64,000 nt of DNA from Pseudomonas sp. B21-056 (GTDB taxonomy: Bacteria > Pseudomonadota > Gammaproteobacteria > Pseudomonadales > Pseudomonadaceae), in NCBI RefSeq assembly GCF_026016325.1, contig NZ_CP087203.1, positions 4,836,001 to 4,900,000 of the forward strand, read 5' to 3'. Shown one piece after another: positions 17,010 to 26,200 of the stretch. Within the stretch, counting starts at the first letter, position 1, and each line of letters opens with the position of its first letter. The translations under genes and the position numbers were made by a program. The notes under the pieces were generated by a model. That model was not told the DNA's origin. It searched no databases and worked only from the letters and a program-made list of their open reading frames with translations.

Positions 17010-17336
17010 ATGCGCCCATTGAAACAGGCAATTTATTCCAGCCGTACGGCTGACAAGTTCGTCGTACGTCTGCCAGACGGAATGCGGGAACGCATTGCCG
17101 AGGTGGCTCGCAATCATCATCGCAGCATGAACTCTGAAATCATCGCGCGCCTCGAGCAAAGCCTTATCCAGGAAGGCGCGTTGGGTGAAGAACTGAGCAT
17201 GCGCCTGGACAGCCCTGAGCTGTCTCTGCATGAGCGCGAACTGCTTCAACGCTTCCGACAGCTCTCCCACCGCCAGCAGAACGCCCTCGTTTCGCTGATT
17301 GCCCACGATGCAGAGATGGCCGCAGACGCGTCCTGA
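17010..17336 (+). CDS. amrZ: Ribbon-helix-helix regulator AmrZ (AlgZ)
   Basis: AmrZ is a global regulator of alginate, motility, c-di-GMP and biofilm genes in Pseudomonas. The 108-aa protein has the RHH DNA-binding segment '[20 protein letters not shown]' (residues about 10-29) and '[17 protein letters not shown]'. The C-terminal tetramerisation region is '[20 protein letters not shown]'. The sequence is close to P. aeruginosa AmrZ over its full length. No clear ribosome site precedes the ATG. A terminator follows 17 bp after the stop. Confidence 0.95.
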   Translation: MRPLKQAIYSSRTADKFVVRLPDGMRERIAEVARNHHRSMNSEIIARLEQSLIQEGALGEELSMRLDSPELSLHERELLQRFRQLSHRQQNALVSLIAHDAEMAADAS

Positions 17337-17353
17337 TCTCACAGCAGTACTCA

Positions 17354-17379
17354 AGCCAGCCTTGCGCTGGCTTTTTTTT
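17354..17379 (+). terminator. Terminator of amrZ
   Basis: The hairpin AGCCAGC / GCTGGCT (17354-17360 and 17366-17372) is followed by a T8 run. Confidence 0.88.
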
Positions 17380-17382
17380 GCC

Positions 17383-17496
17383 TGTTAGGAGCTGGCGAAG
17401 CCTACGATCTTTTGATCTTGATCTGGCTGGGTGTTCACTCTCGATTCAAGTGTCAGGGAAAAGATCGCAGCCTCGTTGCACTCGACAGCTCCTACA
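17383..17496. repeat. Long imperfect inverted repeat of a dispersed Pseudomonas family
   Basis: 'ttaggagctggcgaagcct' plus 'gatcttttgatc' on the left answers 'aaaagatcgcagcct' and 'cagctcctaca' on the right. The unit can fold into one large hairpin. The sequence type differs from the REP core seen elsewhere in the window. Confidence 0.65.
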
Positions 17497-17544
17497 CAGC
17501 GTTCACAGTCCAGCGGGACGACCGATCGTTCCCACGCTCTGCGT

Positions 17545-18832
17545 CACTAGTGTCCGGTAAAAACTGAAGGGGGAGCTTGCTCCCCCTTGCTGTACCTGCC
17601 TTTGAGCGATACTCGGCTTTTTCAGACTCGATTCCGGCTATGTTCAGCAGCACTCGCTTTTCACAAATGCTCCAAGCACTCCCTCATCAGTTGTTCAAAA
17701 ATGCAGTCAAACGCTGTGGCGCTGATCGTTATGCCAAGCAATTCAGCTCTTGGGATCTGCTCGTCACGCTGATCTTTGGTCAGATAACACAAGCCAGCAG
17801 CCTGCGCGCCTTGGCGACAGCATCGCAATCGCTGGAACCTCACCATTATCATCTCAACGCTCGCAGCATGGTTCGCTCAACGCTTTGTGATGCCTTGAGC
17901 AAACGCAGTTCAGAGCCTTTTCGGCTGGCCTGCGAGCACTTGCTGCAGGGCGTTGGCCGCAAGCAGCGCAAGTCCCTGGAAGCGATGGTCACGCTGATCG
18001 ACTCGACCTCAATCACCTTGCGCGGTCCCGGCTTCGACGACTGGACCGCTGCGACGAAAACCCGCATAACACAAGGCCTGAAGGTGCATGTGGCAATTGA
18101 TCCACGACAAACAGCACCCACTTACGTGAACATCACTGCCGCCAACGTCAATGACCTGAGTGACGCCCTGACCATGCCGCTTGAAGCAGGCATCACGTAC
18201 GTTTTCGACAAGGGATACTGCGATTACAACTGGTGGCACCAGATTGATCAGGTGGGGGCGTTCTTCGTCACACGACTCAAAAAAAATGCCAATGTGAATC
18301 ACGTAGAGGATCTGAACAGAGGGGAAAATGCCGACTTCATAGAGTCGGACGAAGCCGTGCGATTTGGCAAAAAACACCTGAATACACGACGGTTAAATCA
18401 CTATCACGACCAAACCGTACGTCGGGTCCAGGTTCGTCGAGATGATCACGAAACGCCGCTGATCCTGGTGACTAATGATTTTTCACGCTCAGCTGAAGAA
18501 ATTGCCGACCTGTACAAGCAGCGCTGGCAGATCGAGTTGTTCTTCAAGTGGATCAAGCAAAAACTCAAGCTCAAACGGTACTTCGGATTCTCTGAAAACG
18601 CGGTGCGTCTACAAATCTACAGCGCGCTGATCACATACCTTTTGCTGCTCCTGTATCAACAACGCTCGGCCTGCTCAGACTCACTTTCAAACTTCACTAT
18701 CCGGCTGGCTCATAGCTTGTTTGAGCGCCCGCTCAGCGACACACACCGCGGATATCGAAGGCAAGAACGAACAGAGCTGAAGGCTGCCCAGGGTAGCCTT
18801 CAGCTATGAAAAGGTTTTACCGGACACTAGTG
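17545..18832 (+). mobile_element. IS4-family insertion sequence with 11-bp target duplication
   Basis: The 1288-bp element is bounded by 18-bp perfect inverted repeats (CACTAGTGTCCGGTAAAA at both ends). The 11 bp ACGCTCTGCGT are duplicated directly outside (17534-17544 and 18833-18843), fitting the 9-12 bp typical of IS4. It landed in a 'gttcccacgctctgcgtgg' dispersed repeat. One intact transposase gene fills it, so it may still be active. Confidence 0.94.
17640..18809 (+). CDS. IS4-family transposase
   Basis: A 389-aa DDE transposase. Catalytic Asp positions lie in 'MVTLIDSTSITL' and 'TYVFDKGYCDYNWW', and the IS4 YREK-type motif with the catalytic Glu is 'YKQRWQIELFFKWIKQKLK' near residue 300. 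ATG at 17640 (MFSSTRFSQMLQAL) is preferred because the family's N-terminus begins there; the frame is open from 17577. The stop lies 23 bp inside the right end. No frameshift is seen. Confidence 0.93.
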   Translation: MFSSTRFSQMLQALPHQLFKNAVKRCGADRYAKQFSSWDLLVTLIFGQITQASSLRALATASQSLEPHHYHLNARSMVRSTLCDALSKRSSEPFRLACEHLLQGVGRKQRKSLEAMVTLIDSTSITLRGPGFDDWTAATKTRITQGLKVHVAIDPRQTAPTYVNITAANVNDLSDALTMPLEAGITYVFDKGYCDYNWWHQIDQVGAFFVTRLKKNANVNHVEDLNRGENADFIESDEAVRFGKKHLNTRRLNHYHDQTVRRVQVRRDDHETPLILVTNDFSRSAEEIADLYKQRWQIELFFKWIKQKLKLKRYFGFSENAVRLQIYSALITYLLLLLYQQRSACSDSLSNFTIRLAHSLFERPLSDTHRGYRRQERTELKAAQGSLQL

Positions 18833-18932
18833 ACGCTCTGCGTGGAAATGCCTCAACGGACGCTCCGCGTTCGAATTTTCGGGACGCAGAGCATCCCCGG
18901 CTGCATTCCCACGCGGAGCATGGGAACGAGCA
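18833..18932. repeat. Dispersed palindromic repeat split by the IS4 element
   Basis: The left piece (about 17528-17544, 'gttcccacgctctgcgt') and this right piece, ending 'cacgcggagcatgggaacg', together form an inverted repeat of a kind distinct from REP. The split position coincides with the IS4 target site. Confidence 0.7.
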
Positions 18933-18934
18933 CC

Positions 18935-20377
18935 TCAGAGCAGGAAGATCGTCGCCAGTCCCAGGAAAATAAAGAACCCGCCGCTGTCGGTCATGGCGGT
19001 AATCATTACGCTCGCGCCCATGGCCGGGTCACGCCCCAACCGGGCGAGGGTCATGGGAATCAGGACTCCCGCCAATGCTGCCAACAGCAGGTTGAGGGTC
19101 ATTGCGGCAGTCATGACCACTCCCAATGACCAACTGCCATAGAGCAGATACGCCACAACACCAATCACACCACCCCAAAGCACGCCGTTGATCAGCGCCA
19201 CCGCCAGTTCCTTGCGCATCAATCGCGAGGTATTACCGGTGCTGACCTGGTCCAGCGCCATGGCGCGAACGATCATGGTGATGGTCTGGTTGCCGGAGTT
19301 GCCGCCAATACCGGCAACGATGGGCATCAGCGCCGCAAGCGCCACCAACCGCTCGATGGAACCCTCGAACAAACCGATGACCCGGGAGGCGACAAACGCC
19401 GTGATCAGATTGATCGCCAGCCAGGCCCAACGGTTACGCAGGGACTTCCAGACCGAGGCGAAGATATCTTCCTCTTCGCGCAGACCGGCCATGTTGAGGA
19501 CTTCGCTTTCGCTTTCCTCACGGATCAGGTCGACCATCTCATCGATGGTCAGACGGCCGATCAGCTTGCCGTTCTTGTCGACCACCGGAGCGGAAATCAA
19601 GTCATAACGTTCGAACGCCTGGGCCGCATCATAGGCGTCTTCGTCCGGATGAAAACTCACCGGGTCGCTGGCCATGACTTCTGCGACCTGCTTTTCAGGA
19701 TCGTTGACCAGCAATCGCTTGATCGGCAGCACGCCCTTGAGCACGCCGTCGTAATCGACCACAAAAAGTTTGTCGGTATGTCCCGGCAACTCCTTGAGAC
19801 GACGCAGGTAACGCAACACCACTTCAAGGCTGACGTCCTCACGGATCGTCACCATCTCGAAGTCCATCAGCGCACCGACCTGCTCCTCGTCATAGGACAA
19901 CGCCGAGCGCACGCGCTCGCGCTGCTGGCCGTCGAGGGCTTCCATCAGTTCGTGGACAACGTCCCGTGGCAGTTCGGGCGCAAGGTCGGCGAGTTCGTCG
20001 GCGTCCATTTCCTTGGCCGCCGCCAGCAACTCGTGATCATCCATGTCAGCGATCAGGGTTTCACGAACCGAGTCGGACACTTCGAGCAGGATGTCGCCGT
20101 CACGATCAGCCTTGACCAGTTGCCAGACCGTCAGACGCTCTTCCAGCGGCAAGGCTTCAAGGATGTAGGCAACGTCGGCGGAGTGCAGGTCATCGAGCTT
20201 GCGTTGCAACTCGACGAGGTTCTGCCGGTGGACCAGGTTCTCGACCCGGTCATGATGCGGGCCTTCCTGGCGATGCGTCAGGTCTTCCACGACCCGCTGG
20301 CGATGCAGCAGCTCAACGACTTGAGCGAGACGATCCTGAAGGCTTTCCTGCGTTTTCTTTACTTCAACTTCGGTCAT
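18935..20377 (-). CDS. mgtE: Magnesium transporter MgtE
   Basis: MgtE is an Mg2+ channel gated by intracellular Mg2+. The 480-aa protein has an N-terminal helical domain (about 1-160, 'LPRDVVHELMEALDGQQRER'). Two CBS domains follow (about 165-290, ending 'LIGRLTIDEMVDLIREESES'). Five membrane segments lie at about 320-480, with the pore-region motif 'PIVAGIGGNSGNQTITMIVR'. I start at ATG 20377 (MTEVEVKKTQESL). It neighbours the tRNA-rsmA-lysC-alaS block, as in related genomes. Confidence 0.94.
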   Translation of the reverse strand: MTEVEVKKTQESLQDRLAQVVELLHRQRVVEDLTHRQEGPHHDRVENLVHRQNLVELQRKLDDLHSADVAYILEALPLEERLTVWQLVKADRDGDILLEVSDSVRETLIADMDDHELLAAAKEMDADELADLAPELPRDVVHELMEALDGQQRERVRSALSYDEEQVGALMDFEMVTIREDVSLEVVLRYLRRLKELPGHTDKLFVVDYDGVLKGVLPIKRLLVNDPEKQVAEVMASDPVSFHPDEDAYDAAQAFERYDLISAPVVDKNGKLIGRLTIDEMVDLIREESESEVLNMAGLREEEDIFASVWKSLRNRWAWLAINLITAFVASRVIGLFEGSIERLVALAALMPIVAGIGGNSGNQTITMIVRAMALDQVSTGNTSRLMRKELAVALINGVLWGGVIGVVAYLLYGSWSLGVVMTAAMTLNLLLAALAGVLIPMTLARLGRDPAMGASVMITAMTDSGGFFIFLGLATIFLL

Positions 20378-20698
20378 AGGCGAACTCCACTCCCAGCAGT
20401 GGGGCACGCCGGAAGGATCAATCAGTCAATTCATGATTGGTGAAACGAGGTTTTGAGTAACTACTGGGTAAGTCCATGGAAGTATTCCAAAGCCCCGGCG
20501 GGGCTGACGGGCGCAATCATACACCGCTTGGCGTTTTAAAACGTTAAAAAATCATGGCAAGAACAAGCGCTTGCGAGACAAACCTGAACGCAGGCTGAAC
20601 CTCCAGGTTTACGACGATTTATCCTGAAAAGAAAACACACGCGCCGGCAGAAATGGAGCAGCTACCCTTCCCTTTCCATCGTCAGGGAAGACGCCAAA
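20378..20698. other. Divergent intergenic region of mgtE
   Basis: This 321-bp gap holds the promoters of mgtE (minus) and of the secreted-protein gene (plus). A GC-rich hairpin AGCCCC-GGC-GGGGCT lies at 20491-20505. I see no recognisable Mg2+ riboswitch and no gene. Confidence 0.5.
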
Positions 20699-21223
20699 AT
20701 GCCGGCCAATCGTTATCTGCTTCTGCTTGCCACCCAGTGCTGCCTGCCTTCGTGGGCCGCCGAACACACCGTTCATCGCTGCGAAAACAGCGCAGGGCAG
20801 GTCACCTTCACCACCTTGAGCTGCGGGCCGGGAGAAGACCTGTCATTGCAACAAATCCATCCATACAGCCCCGGCACGATCGAACCCGCCGGCGAATCGA
20901 TGCTGCCCGAAGCCGAGCACCGGCAAACATCCGGCAACATAACCAGGCGCAGGGAACCGACGGTTGTCGGTCAGTTCGAAGACCGCTGCGGGAATCTGCT
21001 CAGCCCCGGGCAGCGTCGCGATGCAATCATGGACAGGCGAATCGTCACCGGCATGAGCCAGCAGGACGTGGAAAGCGCCCTCGGCAAACCCGATTCAATC
21101 AAGATGCGGAATTCGAACACCCGCTACACCTACAAAGCAAAGAACGGTCGCAGCGCAGAGGTCGTGTTCGATGAGAAAGGCTGTGTAAAAGGCAAATCAC
21201 AGGCAACAAAAAGCCCGCGTTAA
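20699..21223 (+). CDS. Exported protein with DUF4124-like N-terminus
   Basis: A 174-aa protein with a signal peptide (residues 1-20, 'NRYLLLLATQCCLPSWAAE'). It is followed by 'VHRCENSAGQVTFTTLSCG', a pattern typical of small DUF4124-type secreted proteins with a Cys pair. The C-terminal part, 'MDRRIVTGMSQQDVESALG' and 'GKPDSI', resembles the SmpA/OmlA-type fold in which an exported protein 'GMxxxxVxxxLGxP' motif recurs. Function unknown. The stop codon lies in the loop of the terminator hairpin. Confidence 0.75.
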   Translation: MPANRYLLLLATQCCLPSWAAEHTVHRCENSAGQVTFTTLSCGPGEDLSLQQIHPYSPGTIEPAGESMLPEAEHRQTSGNITRRREPTVVGQFEDRCGNLLSPGQRRDAIMDRRIVTGMSQQDVESALGKPDSIKMRNSNTRYTYKAKNGRSAEVVFDEKGCVKGKSQATKSPR

Positions 21224-21236
21224 ACGCGGGCTTCTT
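21211..21236 (+). terminator. Terminator overlapping a stop codon
   Basis: AGCCCGCG (21212-21219) pairs with CGCGGGCT (21225-21232), followed by a short T-rich tail. The TAA of the preceding gene (21221-21223) is in the loop. Confidence 0.75.
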
Positions 21237-21242
21237 GATGTA

Positions 21243-21319
21243 TGGTGCACTCGACAGGATTCGAACCTGTGACCGCTCGGTTCGTAGCCGAGTACTCTAT
21301 CCAGCTGAGCTACGAGTGC
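21243..21319 (-). tRNA. tRNA-Arg (anticodon ACG), copy 1
   Basis: A 77-nt cloverleaf with acceptor GCACTCG / CGAGTGC, anticodon loop CTACGAA (ACG) and encoded CCA. Identical to the copy at 21392-21468. Confidence 0.97.
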
Positions 21320-21391
21320 AGGTTGTGGTTTTATACCAGATCACAACTGGTTGAAGCCAAGTTATTTGCATTGCTGCAAACGACTCTTAAA

Positions 21392-21468
21392 TGGTGCACT
21401 CGACAGGATTCGAACCTGTGACCGCTCGGTTCGTAGCCGAGTACTCTATCCAGCTGAGCTACGAGTGC
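21392..21468 (-). tRNA. tRNA-Arg (anticodon ACG), copy 2
   Basis: Identical in sequence to the tRNA at 21243-21319, 72 bp away in the same direction. The two are probably processed from one transcript together with the upstream tRNA-Ser. Confidence 0.97.
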
Positions 21469-21576
21469 ATGTGTTGCCGCGCATTATAGGTCGTCGAATC
21501 TTTTTGTAAAGCGCTTTTTTCCAGTAGTTTCAACAACTTACCGAACAAGCCAGATTACAACGCACTACATGAATAA

Positions 21577-21667
21577 TGGCGGAGAACGGGGGATTCGAAC
21601 CCCCGACACCCTTTTGAGGTGTACTCCCTTAGCAGGGGAGCGCCTTCGGCCACTCGGCCAGCTCTCC
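21577..21667 (-). tRNA. tRNA-Ser (anticodon GCT)
   Basis: A 91-nt tRNA with a long variable arm. The acceptor is GGAGAGC / GTTCTCC, the anticodon loop CTGCTAA gives GCT, and CCA is encoded. It is located between rsmA and the tRNA-Arg pair. Confidence 0.97.
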
Positions 21668-21729
21668 GCAACACGGGGCGTATATTAACCACCTTCATCC
21701 CCGTTTGCAAACATAAAAATCGATAAAAA

Positions 21730-21918
21730 TTAATGGCTTGGTTCGTCGTCCTTCTCTTTCTTGATACGCAGGTAAATTTCCTCCCGGTGCACCGCGACCT
21801 CTTTCGGGGCGTTGACGCCAATACGCACTTGGTTTCCTTTGACGCCGAGCACGGTCACGGTGATTTCGCCATCGCCAATAATCAGGCTCTCTGCGCACCG
21901 ACGAGTCAGAATCAGCAT
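21730..21918 (-). CDS. rsmA: Carbon storage/post-transcriptional regulator RsmA (CsrA)
   Basis: A 62-aa RNA-binding dimer that blocks translation at GGA motifs and is titrated by RsmX/Y/Z sRNAs in Pseudomonas. The N-terminus [20 protein letters not shown] and the RNA-contact region '[19 protein letters not shown]' are family hallmarks. I start at the ATG at 21918; the frame runs 6 codons upstream. A strong AGGAG-type site ('GAGGAGAAAGGTATG') precedes it. It lies between lysC and tRNA-Ser, as in other gamma-proteobacteria. Confidence 0.97.
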   Translation of the reverse strand: MLILTRRCAESLIIGDGEITVTVLGVKGNQVRIGVNAPKEVAVHREEIYLRIKKEKDDEPSH

Positions 21919-22059
21919 ACCTTTCTCCTCACGCAATTCAGTTCAGGGACTACAAGTCTGCAAAACAAAGGCGTTGGACCTGCAACCGCAACGGTCGCAG
22001 CCTACAGGCCTCAGTATTGACCAGCGCGGGCAAAAGAACAGTTTTGAGACGCGCCATTG

Positions 22060-22091
22060 AAAAAAACAAAGGGCGCGGTAGAACCGCGCCC
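22060..22091 (-). terminator. Terminator of lysC
   Basis: On the minus strand GGGCGCGG and CCGCGCCC pair across a 5-base loop and are followed by TTTGTTTTTT. It lies 14 bp past the lysC stop. Confidence 0.88.
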
Positions 22092-22104
22092 TCGGGACAA
22101 CGCC

Positions 22105-23346
22105 TTACTCGCCCTGTCGGGCGGCTGCGTCGAGTTCGAAAGCCGTGTGCAGGGCGCGCACGGCCAGTTCCAGGTATTTCTCTTCGATCACCACGGAAAC
22201 CTTGATTTCCGAAGTCGAGATCATCTGGATGTTGATGCTTTCCTTGGCCAGGGATTCGAACATGCGGCTGGCCACGCCTGCGTGGGAGCGCATGCCGACG
22301 CCGACGATCGAAACCTTGGCGATCTTGGTGTCACCCACCACTTCCCGGGCACCGATCTCGGCTGCGGTCTTCTTCAGCACGGCTTCGGCGGCCTGGTAGT
22401 CGTTGCGGTGCACGGTGAAGGTGAAGTCGGTGGTGTTATCGTGCGCGACGTTCTGCACGATCATGTCGACTTCGATGTTCGCGGCACTGATCGGGCCGAG
22501 AATCTTGAAGGCCACGCCGGGGGTGTCTGGCACGCCACGGATGGTCAGCTTGGCTTCATCGCGGTTGAAAGCGATGCCGGAAATGATCGGCTGTTCCATG
22601 GATTCCTCTTCATCAATAGTAATGAGGGTGCCCGGACCCTCTTTGAAGCTGTGCAGGACGCGCAGCGGAACGTTGTACTTGCCGGCGAATTCAACCGCCC
22701 GGATCTGCAGCACCTTCGAGCCGAGACTGGCCATTTCCAGCATCTCTTCGAAGGTGATCTTATCCAGGCGCTGAGCCACGGGTACCACTCGCGGATCGGT
22801 GGTGTAGACGCCATCCACGTCGGTGTAGATTTGGCATTCGTCAGCCTTGAGAGCCGCCGCCAGCGCAACACCGGTGGTGTCGGAACCGCCACGCCCGAGG
22901 GTGGTGATGTTGCCGTGCTCGTCCACGCCCTGGAAACCGGCGACCACCACGACGCGACCAGCCTTCAGGTCGCCGCGAATCTTCTGATCGTCGATCTGCA
23001 GGATACGCGCCTTGTTGTGCGCGCTGTCCGTCAGGATACGCACCTGGTTGCCGGTGTAGGACACCGCCGGCACGCCACGCTTCATCAGCGCCATGGCCAG
23101 CAAGGCGATAGTCACCTGCTCGCCGGTGGAAACGATCACATCCAGTTCACGAGGAACCGGCTGCTGCTCTCCGCTGATTTGCTTGGCCAGATCGATCAGA
23201 CGGTTGGTTTCGCCGCTCATTGCCGACAGCACAACCACCAGGTCATCGCCCGCATCACGGAATTTCTTAACCTTGTCGGCGACTTGTTCGATTCTCTCGA
23301 CAGTGCCGACCGAGGTGCCTCCAAATTTCTGTACGATCAAAGCCAT
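22105..23346 (-). CDS. lysC: Aspartate kinase
   Basis: It phosphorylates aspartate, the first step towards lysine, threonine and methionine. The 413-aa protein begins MALIVQKFGGTSVG with the kinase signature. It continues with 'VLSAMSGETNRLID', 'GRGGSDTTGVALAAAL', and two ACT domains in the C-terminal 150 residues ('GVPDTPGVAFKILGPISAAN', 'VGVGMRSHAGVASRMF'), the site of feedback inhibition. I start at ATG 23346; upstream in-frame codons lack support. The order alaS-lysC-rsmA is conserved in Pseudomonas. Confidence 0.97.
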   Translation of the reverse strand: MALIVQKFGGTSVGTVERIEQVADKVKKFRDAGDDLVVVLSAMSGETNRLIDLAKQISGEQQPVPRELDVIVSTGEQVTIALLAMALMKRGVPAVSYTGNQVRILTDSAHNKARILQIDDQKIRGDLKAGRVVVVAGFQGVDEHGNITTLGRGGSDTTGVALAAALKADECQIYTDVDGVYTTDPRVVPVAQRLDKITFEEMLEMASLGSKVLQIRAVEFAGKYNVPLRVLHSFKEGPGTLITIDEEESMEQPIISGIAFNRDEAKLTIRGVPDTPGVAFKILGPISAANIEVDMIVQNVAHDNTTDFTFTVHRNDYQAAEAVLKKTAAEIGAREVVGDTKIAKVSIVGVGMRSHAGVASRMFESLAKESINIQMISTSEIKVSVVIEEKYLELAVRALHTAFELDAAARQGE

Positions 23347-23433
23347 TTCAAAGCCGCCTCTGCCCATGAAGGGCGCCCAATAATTACAACGGCGGTCGGG
23401 CCCGCGACTAGACCGCGAACCCGAAGCACCGCC

Positions 23434-26055
23434 TTAAATACCCTGCTCTACAAATGCAACGGTCTGGGCCAGTGCCGCGTCCAGTGCGCCAACGTCGGTA
23501 CCGCCGCCTTGCGCCATGTCCGGACGACCACCGCCCTTGCCGCCCACTGCCGCAGCGGCCTGCTTCATCAAATCACCGGCTTTGAGTTGGCCGGTCAGGT
23601 CCTTGGTCACGCCTGCGACGAGAACGACCTTTTCCTCATGGACACTGCCGAGCAGGATCACTGCGCGGCCGAGTTTGTTTTTCAGCTGATCGACCAGCCC
23701 CAGCAGGGCCTTGCCGTCCTGACCGTCCAGACGCACGGCCAGCACTTTGACACCTTTGACGTCCACGGCCTGGGCCGACAGATCGTCGCCCGCGGCGCTG
23801 GCAGCCTTGGCCTGCAACTGTTCCAGTTGTTTTTCCAGCAAGCGGTTGCGCTCCAGCACAGCCGACAGCTTGTCGATCAGGTTGTCACGGCTGCCCTTGA
23901 TCAGGCTCGCCGCTTCCTTGAGTTGTTCTTCGGCGGCGTTGAGATACGCCAGTGCCGCGGCACCGGTGACCGCTTCGATACGCCGCACGCCGGAGGCCAC
24001 ACCGCCTTCGCTGATGATCTTCAGCAGGCCGATGTCACCGGTCCGGTTGGCGTGGATGCCACCGCACAGTTCCACGGAGAAATCACCCATGCTCAGCACG
24101 CGCACGCTGTCGCCGTACTTCTCGCCGAACAACGCCATCGCGCCTTTCTTCTTGGCGGTGTCGATGTCGGTTTCTTCGGTCTCTACCGGGGAGTTCTTGC
24201 GGATCTCGGCGTTGACGATGTCTTCCAGGGTCTTGAGCTGCTCTGGCTTGATAGCCTCGAAGTGGCTGAAGTCAAAGCGCAGGCGCTGGCTGTCCACCAA
24301 CGAACCCTTCTGCTGGACATGCTCGCCCAACACCTGGCGCAACGCCGCGTGCAGCAAGTGTGTCGCAGAGTGGTTCAGCGAAGTGGCGTGGCGCACCTCG
24401 GCGTCGACATGAGCCGACACCGGCGCGGCGACCATCAGGCTGCCCGAAGCCAGCACGCCGTGATGCAGGAACGCGCCGCCGGTCTTGGTGGTGTCGCGCA
24501 CGTCGAAGCGCGAGCTGCCGGCCTGCAGGTAGCCGCAGTCGCCGATCTGGCCGCCAGACTCGGCGTAGAACGGGGTCGTGTCCAGCACGATCACGCCTTC
24601 CTGGCCTTCGCTCAGGATGTCGACCGATTGACCGTCCTTATAGATAGCCACGATCTTGGCCGAACCGGTGGTACCGGCGTAACCGGTGAATTCGGTGGCC
24701 ACGTCAACCTTGACCAGGCTGTTGTAGTCCATGCCGAAGGAGCTGGCGGAACGCGCACGCACCCGCTGGGCTTCCATCTCGCGCTCGAACCCTTCCTCGT
24801 CGAGGGTCAGGTTGCGCTCACGGGCGATGTCGCCGGTCAGGTCCATCGGGAAACCGTAGGTGTCATACAGCTTGAACACCACGTCGCCCGGTACCACGTT
24901 GCCCTTGAGCTCGGCCAGGTCCTGCTCGAGGATCTTCAGGCCCTGTTCCAGGGTCTTGGCGAACTGCTCTTCTTCGGCCTTGAGCACGCGCTCGATGTGT
25001 GCCTGCTGGGATTTCAGCTCCGGGAAGGCCTCGCCCATCTCGGCCGCCAGGGCCGCGACGATCTGATAGAAGAAGCTGCCCTTGGCGCCCAGCTTGTTGC
25101 CGTGACGGCAGGCGCGACGGATGATCCGGCGCAGCACGTAGCCACGACCTTCGTTGGACGGCAGCACGCCATCGGCAATCAGGAAGCCGCAGGAACGGAT
25201 ATGGTCGGCCACCACTTTCAGCGAAGCCTGGTTGTCGTTGGTGCAACCGATGGCCTTGGCCGAAGCGCTCAGCAGGCTCTGGAACAGGTCGATTTCATAG
25301 TTGGAGTGAACGTGCTGCAACACCGCACTGATCCGCTCCAGGCCCATGCCGGTATCGACCGACGGCGCTGGCAGCGGATGCAACACGCCATCGGCGGTGC
25401 GGTTGAACTGCATGAAGACGTTGTTCCAGATCTCGATGTAACGGTCGCCGTCTTCTTCCGGCGAGCCGGGTGGGCCGCCCCAGATGTCGGCGCCGTGATC
25501 GTAGAAGATCTCGGTGCAAGGGCCGCACGGGCCGGTGTCGCCCATGGTCCAGAAGTTGTCGGAGGCGTAAGGCGCGCCCTTGTTGTCGCCGATGCGCACC
25601 ATGCGCTCGGCCGGGACACCGACCTCTTTGGTCCAGATGTCATAGGCTTCGTCATCGGTGGCGTAGACCGTTACCCAGAGTTTCTCCTTGGGCAGGTTCA
25701 GCCACTTGTCGGAGGTCAGGAAGGTCCAGGCGAAGGTGATGGCGTCGCGCTTGAAATAGTCGCCGAAGCTGAAGTTACCCAGCATTTCGAAGAACGTGTG
25801 GTGACGAGCGGTATAGCCGACGTTCTCCAGGTCGTTGTGCTTGCCGCCGGCACGCACGCATTTCTGGCTGCTCACCGCACGGGTGTAGGCACGTTTTTCC
25901 TGGCCCAGGAAGCAGTCCTTGAACTGGTTCATCCCCGCGTTGGTGAACAGCAGGGTCGGGTCATTGCCCGGAATCAAAGAGCTGGAGGCTACTCGGGTGT
26001 GGCCTTGCTCTTCGAAGAAGCGAAGGAAGGCTTCACGGATTTCTGCGCTTTTCAT
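23434..26055 (-). CDS. alaS: Alanyl-tRNA synthetase
   Basis: The 873-aa class II synthetase charges tRNA-Ala. The catalytic core is at residues 1 to about 460 ('[20 protein letters not shown]', '[19 protein letters not shown]'). The editing domain has the zinc-type motif 'HSATHLLH' and '[13 protein letters not shown]', and the C-Ala/DHHA1 domain ends with the Gly-rich '[18 protein letters not shown]'. ATG at 26055 gives the normal length. The very long opposite-strand ORFs across this gene are codon-bias shadows. Confidence 0.98.
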   Translation of the reverse strand: MKSAEIREAFLRFFEEQGHTRVASSSLIPGNDPTLLFTNAGMNQFKDCFLGQEKRAYTRAVSSQKCVRAGGKHNDLENVGYTARHHTFFEMLGNFSFGDYFKRDAITFAWTFLTSDKWLNLPKEKLWVTVYATDDEAYDIWTKEVGVPAERMVRIGDNKGAPYASDNFWTMGDTGPCGPCTEIFYDHGADIWGGPPGSPEEDGDRYIEIWNNVFMQFNRTADGVLHPLPAPSVDTGMGLERISAVLQHVHSNYEIDLFQSLLSASAKAIGCTNDNQASLKVVADHIRSCGFLIADGVLPSNEGRGYVLRRIIRRACRHGNKLGAKGSFFYQIVAALAAEMGEAFPELKSQQAHIERVLKAEEEQFAKTLEQGLKILEQDLAELKGNVVPGDVVFKLYDTYGFPMDLTGDIARERNLTLDEEGFEREMEAQRVRARSASSFGMDYNSLVKVDVATEFTGYAGTTGSAKIVAIYKDGQSVDILSEGQEGVIVLDTTPFYAESGGQIGDCGYLQAGSSRFDVRDTTKTGGAFLHHGVLASGSLMVAAPVSAHVDAEVRHATSLNHSATHLLHAALRQVLGEHVQQKGSLVDSQRLRFDFSHFEAIKPEQLKTLEDIVNAEIRKNSPVETEETDIDTAKKKGAMALFGEKYGDSVRVLSMGDFSVELCGGIHANRTGDIGLLKIISEGGVASGVRRIEAVTGAAALAYLNAAEEQLKEAASLIKGSRDNLIDKLSAVLERNRLLEKQLEQLQAKAASAAGDDLSAQAVDVKGVKVLAVRLDGQDGKALLGLVDQLKNKLGRAVILLGSVHEEKVVLVAGVTKDLTGQLKAGDLMKQAAAAVGGKGGGRPDMAQGGGTDVGALDAALAQTVAFVEQGI

Positions 26056-26200
26056 TAGGTTCTTCCACGGAGGCTGCGGCCAAAGGCCTGTGCAAAACGT
26101 CAACAGACGAAGCAACGGCAAAGGGCCGCATTATATCGGCCCTGCGCTTGGGGTACAGCGTGTTATGCGATAGAAACTGTCAATTGGGTCGCTTGGGCGA

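Noticed and set aside
22057..26058. A 1333-codon open frame on the plus strand
   Set aside because: It is exactly antisense to lysC and alaS and arises from their GC-rich third positions. It has His/Gln/Val-rich random composition and no start signal.
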